A stretch of 64,000 bases of DNA from Aliikangiella coralliicola (GCF_007004725.1 NZ_ML660173.1:1-64000); one strand, 5' to 3'; positions 1-10,054 are shown, counted from the stretch's first letter. Notes: generated by a model not told the origin, from the letters alone. Numbers and translations: made by a program.

Positions 1-60
1 AGTTTGTTGTAGGCAATCAATTAATTTGATTGTGAATAAATGGAATTAAGGGGAAGTGTA

Positions 61-375
61 GTGAGCTATTATTCTAAAAAAGAAAGTTCGAATAAAGGCA
101 GTTTAAATCACCCAATATCTCTCAAAAATACGAACTCTGTCCCAGTAACGCATCGTATAAGAATATACGATAGGGCATCCTATGATTTCATAGGACAACA
201 TGAGGTGATGCCGATTGATATTCAAGTTTTGCAAAAAATATTTGATGTTAGTCCAGATAATCCTATGTTGTTGAGTTATCGGATTACTCAAAAGCAAGTC
301 GCATTGATTGAACGATTAACCGGACTTAACCTTGACCTTGAAAAGTATCAATATTTTATGGATTACGATATTTGA
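61..375 (+). CDS. Hypothetical protein, about 104 aa
   Basis: I do not recognise this small soluble protein. An ATG at 40 is in frame, but GTG at 61 has a good ribosome binding site (AAGGGGA at 48-54, six bases before it), so I prefer GTG. There is no signal peptide or membrane segment. The C-terminal half is rich in Leu and Ile and ends with aromatic residues and Asp (YFMDYDI). A second tiny reading frame follows at 434. Small pairs like this are sometimes immunity-type or orphan genes, but nothing here shows that. The upstream context lies outside the window. Confidence 0.5.
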   Translation: MSYYSKKESSNKGSLNHPISLKNTNSVPVTHRIRIYDRASYDFIGQHEVMPIDIQVLQKIFDVSPDNPMLLSYRITQKQVALIERLTGLNLDLEKYQYFMDYDI

Positions 376-433
376 GCCGCTTTGAAACCTGGGAGAGGAA
401 GCTGTTTGGAGAGGCGGAAATGGGTAAAAGGAT

Positions 434-574
434 ATGGAAAAGCAAAAGTTAATAGAAATTCTGCAAGAGTTGCAAAAACGGCTTCACAAAGATCGTGGAC
501 TTGACTCTGATAGAAGAAAACAAATGAGATTACTAGCGAGACAGCTTAGCTTGAAAATTAACGAGCTTGCTTAA
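434..574 (+). CDS. Possible small ORF, 46 aa
   Basis: A 46-codon frame begins MEKQKLIEILQELQKRLHKD and ends in NELA. It is strongly helical and charged, with heptad-like Leu/Ile spacing. A purine-rich stretch (AAAAGG, 426-431) lies very close to the ATG. I recognise no family. It follows the preceding small gene by 58 bases and could be co-transcribed with it. Composition is compatible with coding, but length alone cannot prove expression. Confidence 0.35.
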   Translation: MEKQKLIEILQELQKRLHKDRGLDSDRRKQMRLLARQLSLKINELA

Positions 575-796
575 TCGATCGCGTATAGGGATATTGTGAT
601 TAATAGTAAGAAATAAGCTTAACGAATAGGTTAAACTGCAGAATTTCCAAGTGTTTTCCTGAGCAGCCTGTCTTGCTGACAGTTAAATCGTATCTCTTAA
701 CAGAGATTGACGTAGGCGGACCATTTTCCCTCATTCTCAGACAAGCCTGAACTGGCTGTGGTACAATTCGGCTCTTTTTCTCTAAAGAGCATATTA

Positions 797-1417
797 ATGA
801 GCAACAAATACGATAGCCACGAGCTAAAAGCAAGTTACGGCATAGGGCGAAACATGGGGACTCAATTGTTTGAGCAGCCCTTCGACGGAATTGATATCGA
901 CGCCGTTGTTGACGGCCTTGTCGACGCCTTTAAAAGACAGCCGAGCCCGGTTAGTCAACAAGAAATGGATGCGGCATTTCAGCATATCAGCCAGATAATT
1001 CAGGCAAAACAAGCGGAGCAGTCAAAAGGAATCATTGAAGAAGGTGAAAAGTTTCTTGCTGAAAATGCGACCAAAGATGGTGTGACCGTGACTGAGTCTG
1101 GGCTTCAATATGAAGTGATTAACGAAGGTTCTGGTGAGAAGCCTTCCGCTACTTCTACTGTTCGTACCCATTACCATGGTACCTTAATTGACGGTACGGT
1201 ATTCGATAGTTCGTATGAAAGAGGACAACCAGCAGAGTTTGCCGTTAATGGTGTGATTCCTGGTTGGACTGAAGCACTACAAATGATGACTGTCGGCTCA
1301 AAATGGAAACTTAGCATTCCGTATCAACTCGCCTATGGCGAGCGTGGCGCCGGCGCTGCTATTGGGCCATATTCGACTTTAGTTTTCGATGTAGAGTTGT
1401 TGGAAATTGTTGGTTAA
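797..1417 (+). CDS. fklB: FKBP-type peptidyl-prolyl isomerase FklB
   Basis: This is a peptidyl-prolyl cis-trans isomerase of the FklB/FkpA group. The frame is open from 758, but starting at ATG 797 gives MSNKYDSHELKASYGIGRNM, which matches the usual FklB N-terminus, and 206 residues, the length of the E. coli protein. The N-terminal dimerisation helices (about residues 8-95) are followed by an FKBP domain (about 105-206). That domain carries the family pattern: VRTHYHGTLIDGTVFDSSY, then a GWTEALQMM-like stretch, then IPYQLAYGERGAG. There is no signal peptide, so it should be cytoplasmic. A strong hairpin terminator follows. Confidence 0.93.
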   Translation: MSNKYDSHELKASYGIGRNMGTQLFEQPFDGIDIDAVVDGLVDAFKRQPSPVSQQEMDAAFQHISQIIQAKQAEQSKGIIEEGEKFLAENATKDGVTVTESGLQYEVINEGSGEKPSATSTVRTHYHGTLIDGTVFDSSYERGQPAEFAVNGVIPGWTEALQMMTVGSKWKLSIPYQLAYGERGAGAAIGPYSTLVFDVELLEIVG

Positions 1418-1494
1418 GTTCTGGTTGATTCAATGCTGACGTAAGGTTGGCGGGCGAATTGAAAAACTTAATCATATCCAGTTCTGAAGTAAAT

Positions 1495-1520
1495 AAAAAA
1501 GGCGTTAAAACGCCTTTTTT
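1495..1520. terminator. Bidirectional Rho-independent terminator
   Basis: A GGCG-TTAAAA-CGCC hairpin is flanked by six A on the left and six T on the right, so it can serve both fklB (plus) and the membrane-protein gene ending at 1532 (minus). Confidence 0.85.
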
Positions 1521-1531
1521 ATTAATCCTTA

Positions 1532-2845
1532 CTAGCGGGTAATATTAAGAATAAATGGAATACCCGGCCATACTTCCAAGTGTAAATCAACACGCCAGTC
1601 TTCTAAAATTTCTCTAAAGTTAGTAATGCTACTCAAGTCAGACTGTGAGTCTAGTTTCACTTTCACCTTGCGCTTTTCGCCGGATGGAATCTCAAATCCA
1701 TCCAGGTCAATGGTGGCAATAGTATTTTCTTTTTTCTCAACAAAAATCTGACTTTTTTCGATAATGATATCGTATTCCGTCGGATTATAAATCTCGACGT
1801 CAAATGAGAGGTTGCTCAGCGATTTACTGTTAAAAAATTGGGAAAGAGAAGGCAGATCATAGTCAATTGATGACCAATCAACATTGTATTCTGCTTTGAG
1901 GAGTTGGCTTTTGTGGTGCATGCTCGCGATCAGTTTCCCATGAAGAAACAGCATGACAGTTAATAGTATGAGCATGGTTGAATAGCTGTATATCTTGGAT
2001 TTTTTCAACGGTGGCAGAGTCCGTTTCACTGTCGGCATCAGTCTCCTCGCTACTCTGGTGCCGGCAGGGACAGCCAGAGTGAGGAAAATAATGTTGACCA
2101 GAAAGAGTATACTGGCAATTTCGATTAGCGTTAGATCTTCAATGGTGAATATGTACTTACTTAACAAAACTGTCGGCAAGCTAAATAGTAAACCGAACGA
2201 CAGCGGAACAACCGGGTTTCTTAACAAAACTTTGAGTATTAATGTGTAAGAAACTCTATGCCTCTGCAATGTTGGAGAAATAAAGTCCAGGCCAAAAGTA
2301 AAGAATAGAAACAGGTAGCTTAATGCAATCGAAAGCCAGTTACACCAGGCATAAGGGTAATAGCCAATCCATAAAATAATTGATTGTGCAGTAACATAAA
2401 ATAGAAAGAGTTTTGTTTCTTCCCATCCTTGAATAAGCAACGGAAACTCTTGAATTGAGCCTTTTGCGTATTTGGCGTCTTTTTCAAACTCTGCAGAATA
2501 CTTTTCTTTAATCGGGAATAAAAATATTGACGCGAGAACTAATGAGCCAGAAAGAATCAAATTGCTCAAAACCGTTTTTGCTTGCGATTCGAACAGAAAT
2601 ACGCCCAGCTTTTCGGAAATTTCGTGCCAAGACTGTGGAAAGAAATAATTGAGCAACAGACTTTTGATAGCTTCTTGATTGTTTAGTGATACGCCAACAA
2701 ACAAAGAAAATACAAAAAGGCCTAATGCAAAGTAAATAAAAAGCCATTTAGTTGAGCTTCGTTTTAGATTACGTAGCGATAGGGGAGAATAAAACAGGGA
2801 TTCTCTCAGTTGTTCAGTTAGCGTCATAGGTTTGGCAACTACCAA
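1532..2845 (-). CDS. Polytopic membrane protein with C-terminal LEA14-like extracytoplasmic domain
   Basis: I cannot name this 437-residue protein. About seven hydrophobic segments are visible: near residues 33-52, 90-112, 145-165, 170-192, 210-232, 240-262 and 288-306. The last is followed by a soluble tail of about 130 residues. The tail contains LSNLSFDVEIYNPTEYDIII and ends in short beta-type strands; this rhythm resembles LEA14/WHy-type immunoglobulin-like domains, which is inference. The N-terminal membrane part is loosely like CysZ/EI24 proteins. Start options are the ATG at 2845 or the Met six codons later. It converges with fklB on a shared terminator and appears monocistronic. Confidence 0.75.
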   Translation of the reverse strand: MVVAKPMTLTEQLRESLFYSPLSLRNLKRSSTKWLFIYFALGLFVFSLFVGVSLNNQEAIKSLLLNYFFPQSWHEISEKLGVFLFESQAKTVLSNLILSGSLVLASIFLFPIKEKYSAEFEKDAKYAKGSIQEFPLLIQGWEETKLFLFYVTAQSIILWIGYYPYAWCNWLSIALSYLFLFFTFGLDFISPTLQRHRVSYTLILKVLLRNPVVPLSFGLLFSLPTVLLSKYIFTIEDLTLIEIASILFLVNIIFLTLAVPAGTRVARRLMPTVKRTLPPLKKSKIYSYSTMLILLTVMLFLHGKLIASMHHKSQLLKAEYNVDWSSIDYDLPSLSQFFNSKSLSNLSFDVEIYNPTEYDIIIEKSQIFVEKKENTIATIDLDGFEIPSGEKRKVKVKLDSQSDLSSITNFREILEDWRVDLHLEVWPGIPFILNITR

Positions 2846-2920
2846 TTCAATAGGTCTATTTTTTATTTTAAGTCGGTATTGTAACTGAAAAAGTTTGCTT
2901 TGAGGGGGGCGATTAGCTAT

Positions 2921-3154
2921 ATAACCTCAGCTGCGCATAAGAAGAGCCAGCCAATACAGCGCTTTGAGCGGTTTTCTTCGTTGAGCTTGTTTTTAATAGC
3001 TTGCTATTACTGCACAAACTCGCCTCGCTAACCACTCAAATCGCTGCACTGGCTTCACATCGAGGGGCCCAATTATCCTTAAGACTTGTTTTTTGGTTTT
3101 AATGCCTACCAGTACTGACTGTCAATGACTCTTCTTATGCACTGCTGAGGTTAT
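2921..3154. repeat. Imperfect palindromic element of about 234 bp, MITE- or REP-like
   Basis: The outer arms (2922-2946 and 3129-3153) are 25-base inverted repeats with two mismatches. Inside them, a second imperfect pair pairs again: AGCCAG..CAGCG.TTTGAG against CTCAAA.CGCTG..CTGGCT. The centre has an AATAGC-TT-GCTATT hairpin. The right arm supplies the stop codon and last residues of the GNAT gene on the minus strand. No transposase lies inside and no clear target duplication is visible. I found no second copy in the window. Confidence 0.7.
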
Positions 3155-3614
3155 TTACTAGTGCCGGTTTTTCCATATAAAGGCAATTTTCCATTAATGG
3201 GTAATTCTCTGGTGGTGTTACTTCAACAAAACCTAGTCGTTGGTATAGATTCACCGCAGCAAGATTATTTTTCACAACATATAAAGACAATTTTTTACCT
3301 GGGTTAACTTTAGTAAAAACTGAGGTCATTAATTTTTTACCGAGACCTTTCCCTCGCATATTTGGGTGAATTGCTACTCTGCCCAAGTGATTGTTGCCAA
3401 ATCGATCAAATACCTGGATAAACCCGGCTAAATGACCATCGTTATCAATAAGCGAATAAGAAGGTGTCTCTGGCCAGTTAAGGTCTTTAATCAATTGCTG
3501 ATGTGCGAAGGGAAAGTTAATCTTAGGCCCCCCCCAGGTTAAGGCTTCTTCCTTTGACTTGAACCACTGACCGAGCTCAACAAAATCACTTTCGAGACTT
3601 TCTCTTAACTTCAT
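3135..3614 (-). CDS. GNAT-family N-acetyltransferase
   Basis: This is a 159-residue GCN5-related acetyltransferase that should transfer an acetyl group from acetyl-CoA to an unknown amine. The acetyl-CoA loop is seen at VAIHPNMRGKGLGKKLM (about residues 80-97). The typical C-terminal strand-helix follows: LSLYVVKNNLAAVNLYQRLG with GFVEV. The substrate cannot be told from sequence. The final residues VNNLSSA and the stop codon lie inside the palindromic element at 2921-3154, so the C-terminus has probably been rewritten by its insertion. The catalytic fold appears complete. Confidence 0.9.
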   Translation of the reverse strand: MKLRESLESDFVELGQWFKSKEEALTWGGPKINFPFAHQQLIKDLNWPETPSYSLIDNDGHLAGFIQVFDRFGNNHLGRVAIHPNMRGKGLGKKLMTSVFTKVNPGKKLSLYVVKNNLAAVNLYQRLGFVEVTPPENYPLMENCLYMEKPALVNNLSSA

Positions 3615-3668
3615 CGTTAAATTCTCCGTCTAAGAACAGCAGTTTATGACTGCATTTTATCGTTTATT

Positions 3669-5180
3669 TTATCCCAAATGTCGCTGTTGGCGCTTGGAAC
3701 GTCGATGTTGAGAAGTGACTTCTTCATGACTGGAGGAAACCAGTATCAAACCTTTAAATGAGCCCTTTAGCTTTGAATTGGCGTAGTCTCGTTCCAACGC
3801 TTCTATCACAGTTTGGTGCCTTTCCGGGAATAAATATTCTGTTGCCTGTGCGACCAGTTCGTAGAGCTTTTTCAAGTTAATTTGATGAGTTTGGCCGGTT
3901 TTATTGTATATCCAATCGGTCAACGCCATAAAGTCATCAAAAGGTTGCGGATTCAGCATGAATGGCAGCGAGTGCTTAAAGCGACCAGAATTTCCAATCA
4001 TATCCCAATACCTTGCAAAACGGTTAACTCGTTGCATGGTCGCAAAGTCGACAGTGTCATTTGACAAGATATTAAATGGCGGCAGTGGATTAAAACGAAG
4101 ATCGAAGTTTTCGGTATGGCGAATAATTGGGCTGCCTTTAAGCCGTTTTAATATGCCGAGCTGAATTTCATGGGGGCGGCAGTCATAGAGTTGATTGAAG
4201 CTTTCTCGAAAAGTTTCAAAAGTTTCTCCCGGCAGACCAAAAATCAAATCGGCATGAATATGGGCTGTGGTATTTTCTCGCAGCCAACGAAGATTATCTT
4301 TTGACTTCTGATTATTTTGCTTGCGACTGATATGAGTTTGAACGTCAGTATTAAAAGTCTGAATGCCGACTTCAAATTGCAAAGTTCCTTCAGGAAAACA
4401 GCCGAGCTTATCTTTTAGCTTGTCGGGTAAATGATCCGGAATGACTTCGAAGTGGAGAAAGAGAGCTTCGTCCATCCGCTCGAGGAAAAAGTCAAGAATT
4501 TGCAATGTGGTTTTTATTTTTAAATTAAACGTTCGGTCAACAAACTTAAAATTTCTCGCACCTCGCTGGTATAACTTATCCATTTCATCGAGAAAGCGTT
4601 GCAACTCAAAAGGGTATGAGGTTTTATCCAGTGCGGATAAGCAAAATTCACACTTAAATGGGCAACCCCTCGACGCTTCAACGTAAAGAAGACGATGCTT
4701 TAAATCTTCGTCACTGTATAGATGGTAGGGGAGTTCAAGATCTTTTAATTGGGTTGGTTTTGAACGTAAAATTTTACTGGCAGGAGGAGTATCCGCTAGA
4801 ATTTCTTTACAAAGTTTGTAGAAACTTAAATCTGCCGCTCCAGTAACAATATAGTCTGCGTATTCATAAATCGATTGAGTTTCTGTTTCATAGCTAACTT
4901 CTGGGCCGCCGAGAACAATTTTAATTTCCGGGGCAATCGTTTTTAGTTGGCTGATAACCGCAGTGGTTTCAACGGTATTCCAGATATAGACACCGAAACC
5001 GATAATCGACGGTTTTGATTCTAAAAGTTGCTCGACAATATCGATTGCTCGAGTTTTAATTGTAAACTCTCTGATTTCGCATTGTTCTTGAAGGTCGTTC
5101 AGGTTAGCGTATAAATAACGCAGGCCGAGGCTCGCGTGAATATATTTTGCGTTGAGTGTTGCAAGAACAATTTGTGACAT
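3669..5180 (-). CDS. B12-binding domain radical SAM protein (DUF4080 type)
   Basis: The N-terminus (about residues 1-140) has the cobalamin-binding-like fold seen in B12-dependent radical SAM enzymes, starting MSQIVLATLNAKYIHASLGL. The radical SAM core has the 4Fe-4S cluster motif in ASRGCPFKCEFC (about residue 170) and later GLPGET. The C-terminal third matches the DUF4080 pattern, with an ILKRLKGSPI-like segment. The family includes methyltransferases and anaerobic-cyclase-like enzymes; the substrate is unknown. It lies 68 bases downstream of rimO on the same strand, so co-transcription is possible but not shown. Confidence 0.88.
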   Translation of the reverse strand: MSQIVLATLNAKYIHASLGLRYLYANLNDLQEQCEIREFTIKTRAIDIVEQLLESKPSIIGFGVYIWNTVETTAVISQLKTIAPEIKIVLGGPEVSYETETQSIYEYADYIVTGAADLSFYKLCKEILADTPPASKILRSKPTQLKDLELPYHLYSDEDLKHRLLYVEASRGCPFKCEFCLSALDKTSYPFELQRFLDEMDKLYQRGARNFKFVDRTFNLKIKTTLQILDFFLERMDEALFLHFEVIPDHLPDKLKDKLGCFPEGTLQFEVGIQTFNTDVQTHISRKQNNQKSKDNLRWLRENTTAHIHADLIFGLPGETFETFRESFNQLYDCRPHEIQLGILKRLKGSPIIRHTENFDLRFNPLPPFNILSNDTVDFATMQRVNRFARYWDMIGNSGRFKHSLPFMLNPQPFDDFMALTDWIYNKTGQTHQINLKKLYELVAQATEYLFPERHQTVIEALERDYANSKLKGSFKGLILVSSSHEEVTSQHRRSKRQQRHLG

Positions 5181-5248
5181 GCACTAAAACCTTCTACAGA
5201 CTTCGATAACAATCAATCTTTTATAAACCATTGTCGGACAAGATTAGA

Positions 5249-6676
5249 TTAATCTTCAACTTTTACGCCCCACAGATCATGCTCGTCGGAATGAATGATT
5301 TGAGCCCAGATTTTGTCACCGGGTTTAACGTCAAATTCATCTGTGAGGTGGACCACGCCATCGATTTCCGGTGCGTCAGAATAGGTACGTCCAACGGCGC
5401 CGTCAGCGGTTACTTCATCAATCAAGATTTGATACTCATTACCGATTTTCTGTTTAAGTTTGTGAGTGCTGATCTCTGCTTGAACCGCCATAAATTTCGC
5501 CAGCCGTGCTTCTTTTATTTCTTCCGGAATGTGATCAGATAGTTCGTTAGCTTTAGCGCCTTCAACGGGTGAATACTTGAAACACCCCACACGATCTAAT
5601 TGAGCTTCTCTCAAAAAGTCCAACAGTTCTTCAAACTCTTCCTCTGTTTCTCCGGGGAAGCCAACAATAAAAGTTGAACGGATAACCAGTTCGGGGCAAA
5701 TTTCACGCCATTTGCGAATGCGTTCTAATGTTTTGTCGATATTACCGGGACGTTTCATTAGTTTCAAAATTCTGGGACTGGCATGCTGAAAAGGGATGTC
5801 CAGGTAAGGTAGTATTTTTCCTTCGGCCATTAGCGGAATAACATTATCAACATGAGGGTAGGGGTAAACATAATGTAAACGTACCCAGACGCCCATTTTT
5901 CCTAATTGTTCGCAGAGCTCAAGCATCCGGGTCTTAACTGGCATACCATCCCAAAATCCGGTTCGATATTTGGTATCAACGCCATAAGCCGAAGTATCTT
6001 GAGAAATGACCAGTAATTCTTTAACGCCAGCATTAACCAGCCGCTTGGCTTCGCTAAGCACATCGCCGATTGGGCGAGAGTCAAGATCGCCACGCATTGA
6101 AGGAATAATGCAGAATGTGCAGCGATGATTACAACCTTCGGATATCTTCAGGTAGGCAAAATGCTTTGGCGTGAGCTTCACGCCATGGTCAGGAACCAGG
6201 TTAATGAATGGGTTGTGTTCGGGTTTAGGTACATGATTATGAACCTGAATTAAAACCTCTTCATAAGCATGTGGTCCTGTAATACCGAGCACGCGAGGAT
6301 GAATTTCGCGAATTTCATCTTCTTTCTTGCCTAAGCAACCGGTGACCAGAACTTTCCCATTTTCAGAAAGCGCTTCACCAATTGTATCGAGGGATTCTTG
6401 CACTGCCGAGTCAATAAAACCACAGGTGTTAACAATCACTAGCTCGGCGTCGTTGTAACTGGGTACAACGTCGTAGCCTTCGGTGCGTAATTGAGTGAGT
6501 ATTCTCTCAGAGTCAACCAGGTTTTTGGGACAACCCAGGCTGACAAAACCGATTTTGGAATCGGCGCTTTGATTCGAAGTACCTGAATTATCAGCGGTTT
6601 TTGTATCGATACTGCTATCTGATTTAGCAGATTGAAGCGGGCTTTTAGCGGCTGGGTCGAAAGTCTCAACTGTCAT
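5249..6676 (-). CDS. rimO: Ribosomal protein S12 methylthiotransferase RimO
   Basis: RimO adds a methylthio group to the conserved Asp of ribosomal protein S12. The protein starts with a poorly conserved extension of about 40 residues, then [17 protein letters not shown], the hallmark of the MTTase N-terminal domain. The radical SAM cysteines are in [18 protein letters not shown]. The C-terminus is a TRAM domain (from about residue 405, ending GVKVED). The length of 475 is slightly above the usual 440 because of the Ser/Asp/Thr-rich N-terminal tail. All expected cluster cysteines are present. Confidence 0.97.
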   Translation of the reverse strand: MTVETFDPAAKSPLQSAKSDSSIDTKTADNSGTSNQSADSKIGFVSLGCPKNLVDSERILTQLRTEGYDVVPSYNDAELVIVNTCGFIDSAVQESLDTIGEALSENGKVLVTGCLGKKEDEIREIHPRVLGITGPHAYEEVLIQVHNHVPKPEHNPFINLVPDHGVKLTPKHFAYLKISEGCNHRCTFCIIPSMRGDLDSRPIGDVLSEAKRLVNAGVKELLVISQDTSAYGVDTKYRTGFWDGMPVKTRMLELCEQLGKMGVWVRLHYVYPYPHVDNVIPLMAEGKILPYLDIPFQHASPRILKLMKRPGNIDKTLERIRKWREICPELVIRSTFIVGFPGETEEEFEELLDFLREAQLDRVGCFKYSPVEGAKANELSDHIPEEIKEARLAKFMAVQAEISTHKLKQKIGNEYQILIDEVTADGAVGRTYSDAPEIDGVVHLTDEFDVKPGDKIWAQIIHSDEHDLWGVKVED

Positions 6677-6902
6677 GGTTAATAATACTACTGCTGGTCG
6701 AACATAAAAGTGCGCGGATTATACCCTAATATTGCCGCAGGTGCAGGTTAAAAAATAGACAGTTTTGGCAATTGTAGGCTGTTGACTGACAAGAGTTAAG
6801 ATTAGCCGCAGCTAATGGGTTAATCCTTAAGCCCTCACTAGAGCCTGCCTGCCGAATTAATGATTTGGTGAGTGGAACAGGGAACTTCAATTACCCCAAT
6901 TT

Positions 6903-7865
6903 TTAATGGCGCAACTCGGTATCAGGATGAAAAGCATACCAGGCAAACCAATAGAGCCTCAGGGTTTTGAGTGTCTCACCAGTCTTTTTATCGACTGCAA
7001 TCGCTTGTCCATTTTTATAGGTCACGCTTAAAGTGCGTTTTCCAACACTTTCGACGTAGGGAGAGCGTTTTTTCAGGTATTCTTCTTCAATCGCGATAAA
7101 TTTTTGATCAATTTCAATGCCATAGACCAATTTTTTGTTGGCTAACCTGGCGTCTGCGGCAGTCACAGGAAACATTAGCTTGTCGGATTGAGTATATTTT
7201 TCATAGTGGAATTTTTGATACTGGTTAGATTCGGCTTTAGGAGGCTCAAGTACTAATGCATTTGGGTAAATCGACTTGACCTCTTTAAAAGTCCCGACCG
7301 ATGAGCTCAGTGTACTAAGACGTTTTCCCGTATGCGGACCGACAATCGCTCTGCCGGTGACCTGTCCCCAAAGTGTATTTGATAATCGGTCATACATAAC
7401 CAGGTCGCTATTGTGGAGTAAACCGGAAACGCCAAACTCAACCCGCTTGCCGTCAATAAAAGGTTTAAAAACAACCACAGAGCCACATAACGGACAATAA
7501 GTCATGGCCACTGGCTTATCGTTAAATCTGTCGTTCACAATCTCGTGAACTTGCATTATTTTTCGGGGATATACTTTGGTGAGCCCCTGGTAGCTCACGA
7601 CAAACATTAAATCGTCATCATTGAATAATGATGTTTGGTCAATGGATTTGAATCGGGGTTTATCAATGGCTGGAATACAATCTCTCGCCGGGCAGCCCTG
7701 GTAAAGTTCTGAAAGTTCAATGCTGCGCTTAGATTGGTCATTATACTGAAATGTTTCCGTCAAAATATCCTGTGGATAGCTACGTCTTTTATCTGAAGCT
7801 TGAGTATTTTTGAACGGATAAAGTACACAGGCAATTATCAGGCAGATTAGTAATGAATTTTTCAT
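6903..7865 (-). CDS. DUF3179 domain protein, secreted
   Basis: This 320-residue protein has an N-terminal signal peptide (MKNSLLICLIIACVLYPFKN, then a TQASD-like cleavage region). The rest is the DUF3179 domain: GLTKVYPRKIMQVHEIVND, then MTYCPLCGSVVVF with the paired cysteines, then GVSGLLHNSDLVMYDR. The function of the family is not known; the CPLC motif could bind a metal or be redox active. It should be periplasmic or cell-surface. No operon partner is close; the next gene upstream is divergent, 454 bases away. Confidence 0.88.
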   Translation of the reverse strand: MKNSLLICLIIACVLYPFKNTQASDKRRSYPQDILTETFQYNDQSKRSIELSELYQGCPARDCIPAIDKPRFKSIDQTSLFNDDDLMFVVSYQGLTKVYPRKIMQVHEIVNDRFNDKPVAMTYCPLCGSVVVFKPFIDGKRVEFGVSGLLHNSDLVMYDRLSNTLWGQVTGRAIVGPHTGKRLSTLSSSVGTFKEVKSIYPNALVLEPPKAESNQYQKFHYEKYTQSDKLMFPVTAADARLANKKLVYGIEIDQKFIAIEEEYLKKRSPYVESVGKRTLSVTYKNGQAIAVDKKTGETLKTLRLYWFAWYAFHPDTELRH

Positions 7866-8176
7866 TTCGGATCACCGTTTTTAGCTACTCAGGTCGATAT
7901 TGTTATTTCATCATTTCCGTAGCACTAATGATGTGCTCTTTCATTAGTTTTTATGAGTGCGATGTTTTTACGCAACTATCAAAGTGTAGTTGAAATAAAA
8001 TTAGATTCTTATTTTTATCGTTTAGAGACGTACAAAAGTTGTTCAAGTTACATTTTGTTCTTTTTTTGTTCAAACTGTTTTCCTTTCTTTCATTGGTTTT
8101 CTATCTAGCTTTCACGTGATTGAGATGAATAGGTTGAGAGTTTTTTGAACTAGTTGTAATAAATTGCAATTCAAGG

Positions 8177-8204
8177 TTGAGATTAAAAACTTTATGCCTA
8201 TAAT
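8177..8204 (+). promoter_or_regulatory. Sigma-70-type promoter for the barrel protein
   Basis: TTGAGA (8177-8182) and TATAAT (8199-8204) are separated by 16 bases. A transcript from about 8211 would have a leader of about 110 bases before the ribosome site AAGGAA and the ATG at 8320. The rest of 7866-8319 is AT-rich spacer between divergent genes, with nothing else I can name. Confidence 0.55.
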
Positions 8205-8319
8205 GCGCTCACTCTTAAACGGAGTGAGGTAAGCAATTTGCTGAAAAATATTTCATTCGTTTTTCTAAAATTAGTTTCCTCTCTATGACATCAGTAAAAA
8301 GGTTAATAAGGAAATAAAG

Positions 8320-9024
8320 ATGAAAGCAAAGTCTTTAATTGTGGGGCTAGGATTACTATCGTGTACAGCAATGGCTGACACTTATAATGCTCAAGTTGAT
8401 ATTGAGCGATTGGAACGAGATGATGTTGACACAACAAGATTAAGTGGAACTTATTATTTTGAAAAGGTGACCACCGATAATACCGCCTGGGTGGAATCTG
8501 CTTTTATGGGACGAAATAGTAACGTTTCAGTCGGGTATAGTGATTTCAGCGGCGGTTCAGATGCACTGAGTTTTGCCGGTGAATTTTTTGGTAAAGATGG
8601 CAATAATCTTTACGGAGCCATCGAAGTCATTGACGTTGATCCAGATATTGGAGAAAGTGACACAGTTTTGATAGGTGAGTTAGGTTATTTCTTTGACAAA
8701 AACTGGTTAGTTTCGATTTCTGCAATTGATAGTGATTTTGAAGATTCGGTTTCAGTAAATACTAAATATGTTGGCGCCCTGGGCGGTGATCGCTACTTTA
8801 ATGTTGAAGCAACCTACAATGATGAGTCAGAAGATGTCACTGTAATCGGTGACTACTACTGGTCTGCACAAACAGGTGCGGGTTTGATCTTATCCGATGC
8901 CGAAGGGTTTGATTATGGATTACGTTTTCAGCATTTCTTCAACAATCAAGTTGCCCTTAAGTTAAGTTATTGGTCAGCTGACTTTGACGATACAACTGGA
9001 ATCGCAGTAACTGCCCGTTTTTAA
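8320..9024 (+). CDS. Putative outer-membrane beta-barrel (porin-like) protein
   Basis: This 234-residue protein has a clear signal peptide (MKAKSLIVGLGLLSCTAMAD) and then alternating hydrophobic/polar strands typical of a small outer-membrane barrel. It ends in ...GIAVTARF, with the C-terminal Phe that serves as the assembly signal of barrel proteins. Asp and Glu are abundant in loops. It is probably a small porin or adhesion-type barrel; the substrate cannot be inferred. It has its own promoter and terminator, so it is a single-gene unit. Confidence 0.75.
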   Translation: MKAKSLIVGLGLLSCTAMADTYNAQVDIERLERDDVDTTRLSGTYYFEKVTTDNTAWVESAFMGRNSNVSVGYSDFSGGSDALSFAGEFFGKDGNNLYGAIEVIDVDPDIGESDTVLIGELGYFFDKNWLVSISAIDSDFEDSVSVNTKYVGALGGDRYFNVEATYNDESEDVTVIGDYYWSAQTGAGLILSDAEGFDYGLRFQHFFNNQVALKLSYWSADFDDTTGIAVTARF

Positions 9025-9050
9025 TTGAAGCGGAAAATGCAGTTATGGTT

Positions 9051-9087
9051 AAAAATAGCCTCGCGTAACGTGAGGCTATTTTTTTCC
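9051..9087. terminator. Bidirectional terminator
   Basis: AAATAGCCTC-GCGTAAC-GTGAGGCTATTT hairpin, with A-rich left and T-rich right flanks, sits between the convergent barrel gene and ribB and can stop both. Confidence 0.85.
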
Positions 9088-9173
9088 TTGTTTATCAAGT
9101 TCAACTTACCGAGTCAAATTTTTCGACTCAACCTTATGATTCAATCTTATCGATTCAAAACCGAGCTTTAACT

Positions 9174-9917
9174 TTAGCTAGCATTGTCGATTTGATTCAA
9201 ACGATACTCAACGAGATCCTCAATCGAAAGTACAACCATATTATGCTGCTGAGCGAAATTAATTATCGCTGGAAGCCTGGCCATGGTTCCATCTGGATTG
9301 GTTAATTCACATAGCACGCCGGAATCGTCTAAACCCGCAAGTTGCATTAATTCTATCGTTCCTTCTGTGTGACCTCTACGCGCAAGTACACCCTTTGGAT
9401 GCGCCCGAAGTGGAAAGACATGACCTGGATGGTTTAAATCGCTGGGTTTAGCGTTGTTAGCCACTGCAGTCTTCACGGTGGTCACTCGATCCGAGGCAGA
9501 GACACCGGTAGTCACATGTTCTGCCGCTTCAATTGAAACGGTGAATGCGGTCCCGTACTGGCTAGTGTTGTTTTTTACCATTGGTGGTAACTTAAGCTGT
9601 GCGATTTTTTCGTCGGTGAGGCAAAGGCAGACAATTCCGCTACATTCGCGGATTAACATTGCCATTTGAGACTCATTTAAAAATTGAGTAGAAAATATCA
9701 GGTCGCCTTCGTTTTCTCGGTCTTCATCATCGACTAATAAAACACCTTGACCGGATTGAAGTAACGCAATGGCTTTTTCTACGCGCTCAGTGGCGTTACC
9801 GAATTGGCAAAGTAAAGATCCGTTTGGTCGCGATTGATTGTCTAACGGCGGACTAGAAAACGAATGATTGCACGATAGACGAGCGGCTAAGGATTGATTG
9901 TCGGTTAACTGATTCAT
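9174..9917 (-). CDS. ribB: 3,4-dihydroxy-2-butanone 4-phosphate synthase RibB
   Basis: RibB converts ribulose 5-phosphate to 3,4-dihydroxy-2-butanone 4-phosphate and formate in riboflavin synthesis. The acidic metal and substrate loop is seen at [14 protein letters not shown], and [10 protein letters not shown] and [12 protein letters not shown] are further family signatures. An unusual N-terminal extension of about 40 residues (rich in Ser, Asn and Gln) precedes the domain. There is no GTP cyclohydrolase II domain, so this is stand-alone RibB, not RibBA. An FMN riboswitch lies upstream, so expression should fall when FMN is plentiful. It is not next to other rib genes. Confidence 0.96.
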   Translation of the reverse strand: MNQLTDNQSLAARLSCNHSFSSPPLDNQSRPNGSLLCQFGNATERVEKAIALLQSGQGVLLVDDEDRENEGDLIFSTQFLNESQMAMLIRECSGIVCLCLTDEKIAQLKLPPMVKNNTSQYGTAFTVSIEAAEHVTTGVSASDRVTTVKTAVANNAKPSDLNHPGHVFPLRAHPKGVLARRGHTEGTIELMQLAGLDDSGVLCELTNPDGTMARLPAIINFAQQHNMVVLSIEDLVEYRLNQIDNAS

Positions 9918-10054
9918 GGTAATTTCCTCATATTGATACCAGAATCAGGGCGTTATTGAACGGAGTCTTCCTGGTTTGAAAGCTCGTTTTAAGGTCACCT
10001 GAGAATTTTACAGGCGCGCCAGAAAACCAGCCTTCAAAACATTGAAAACCAGTT

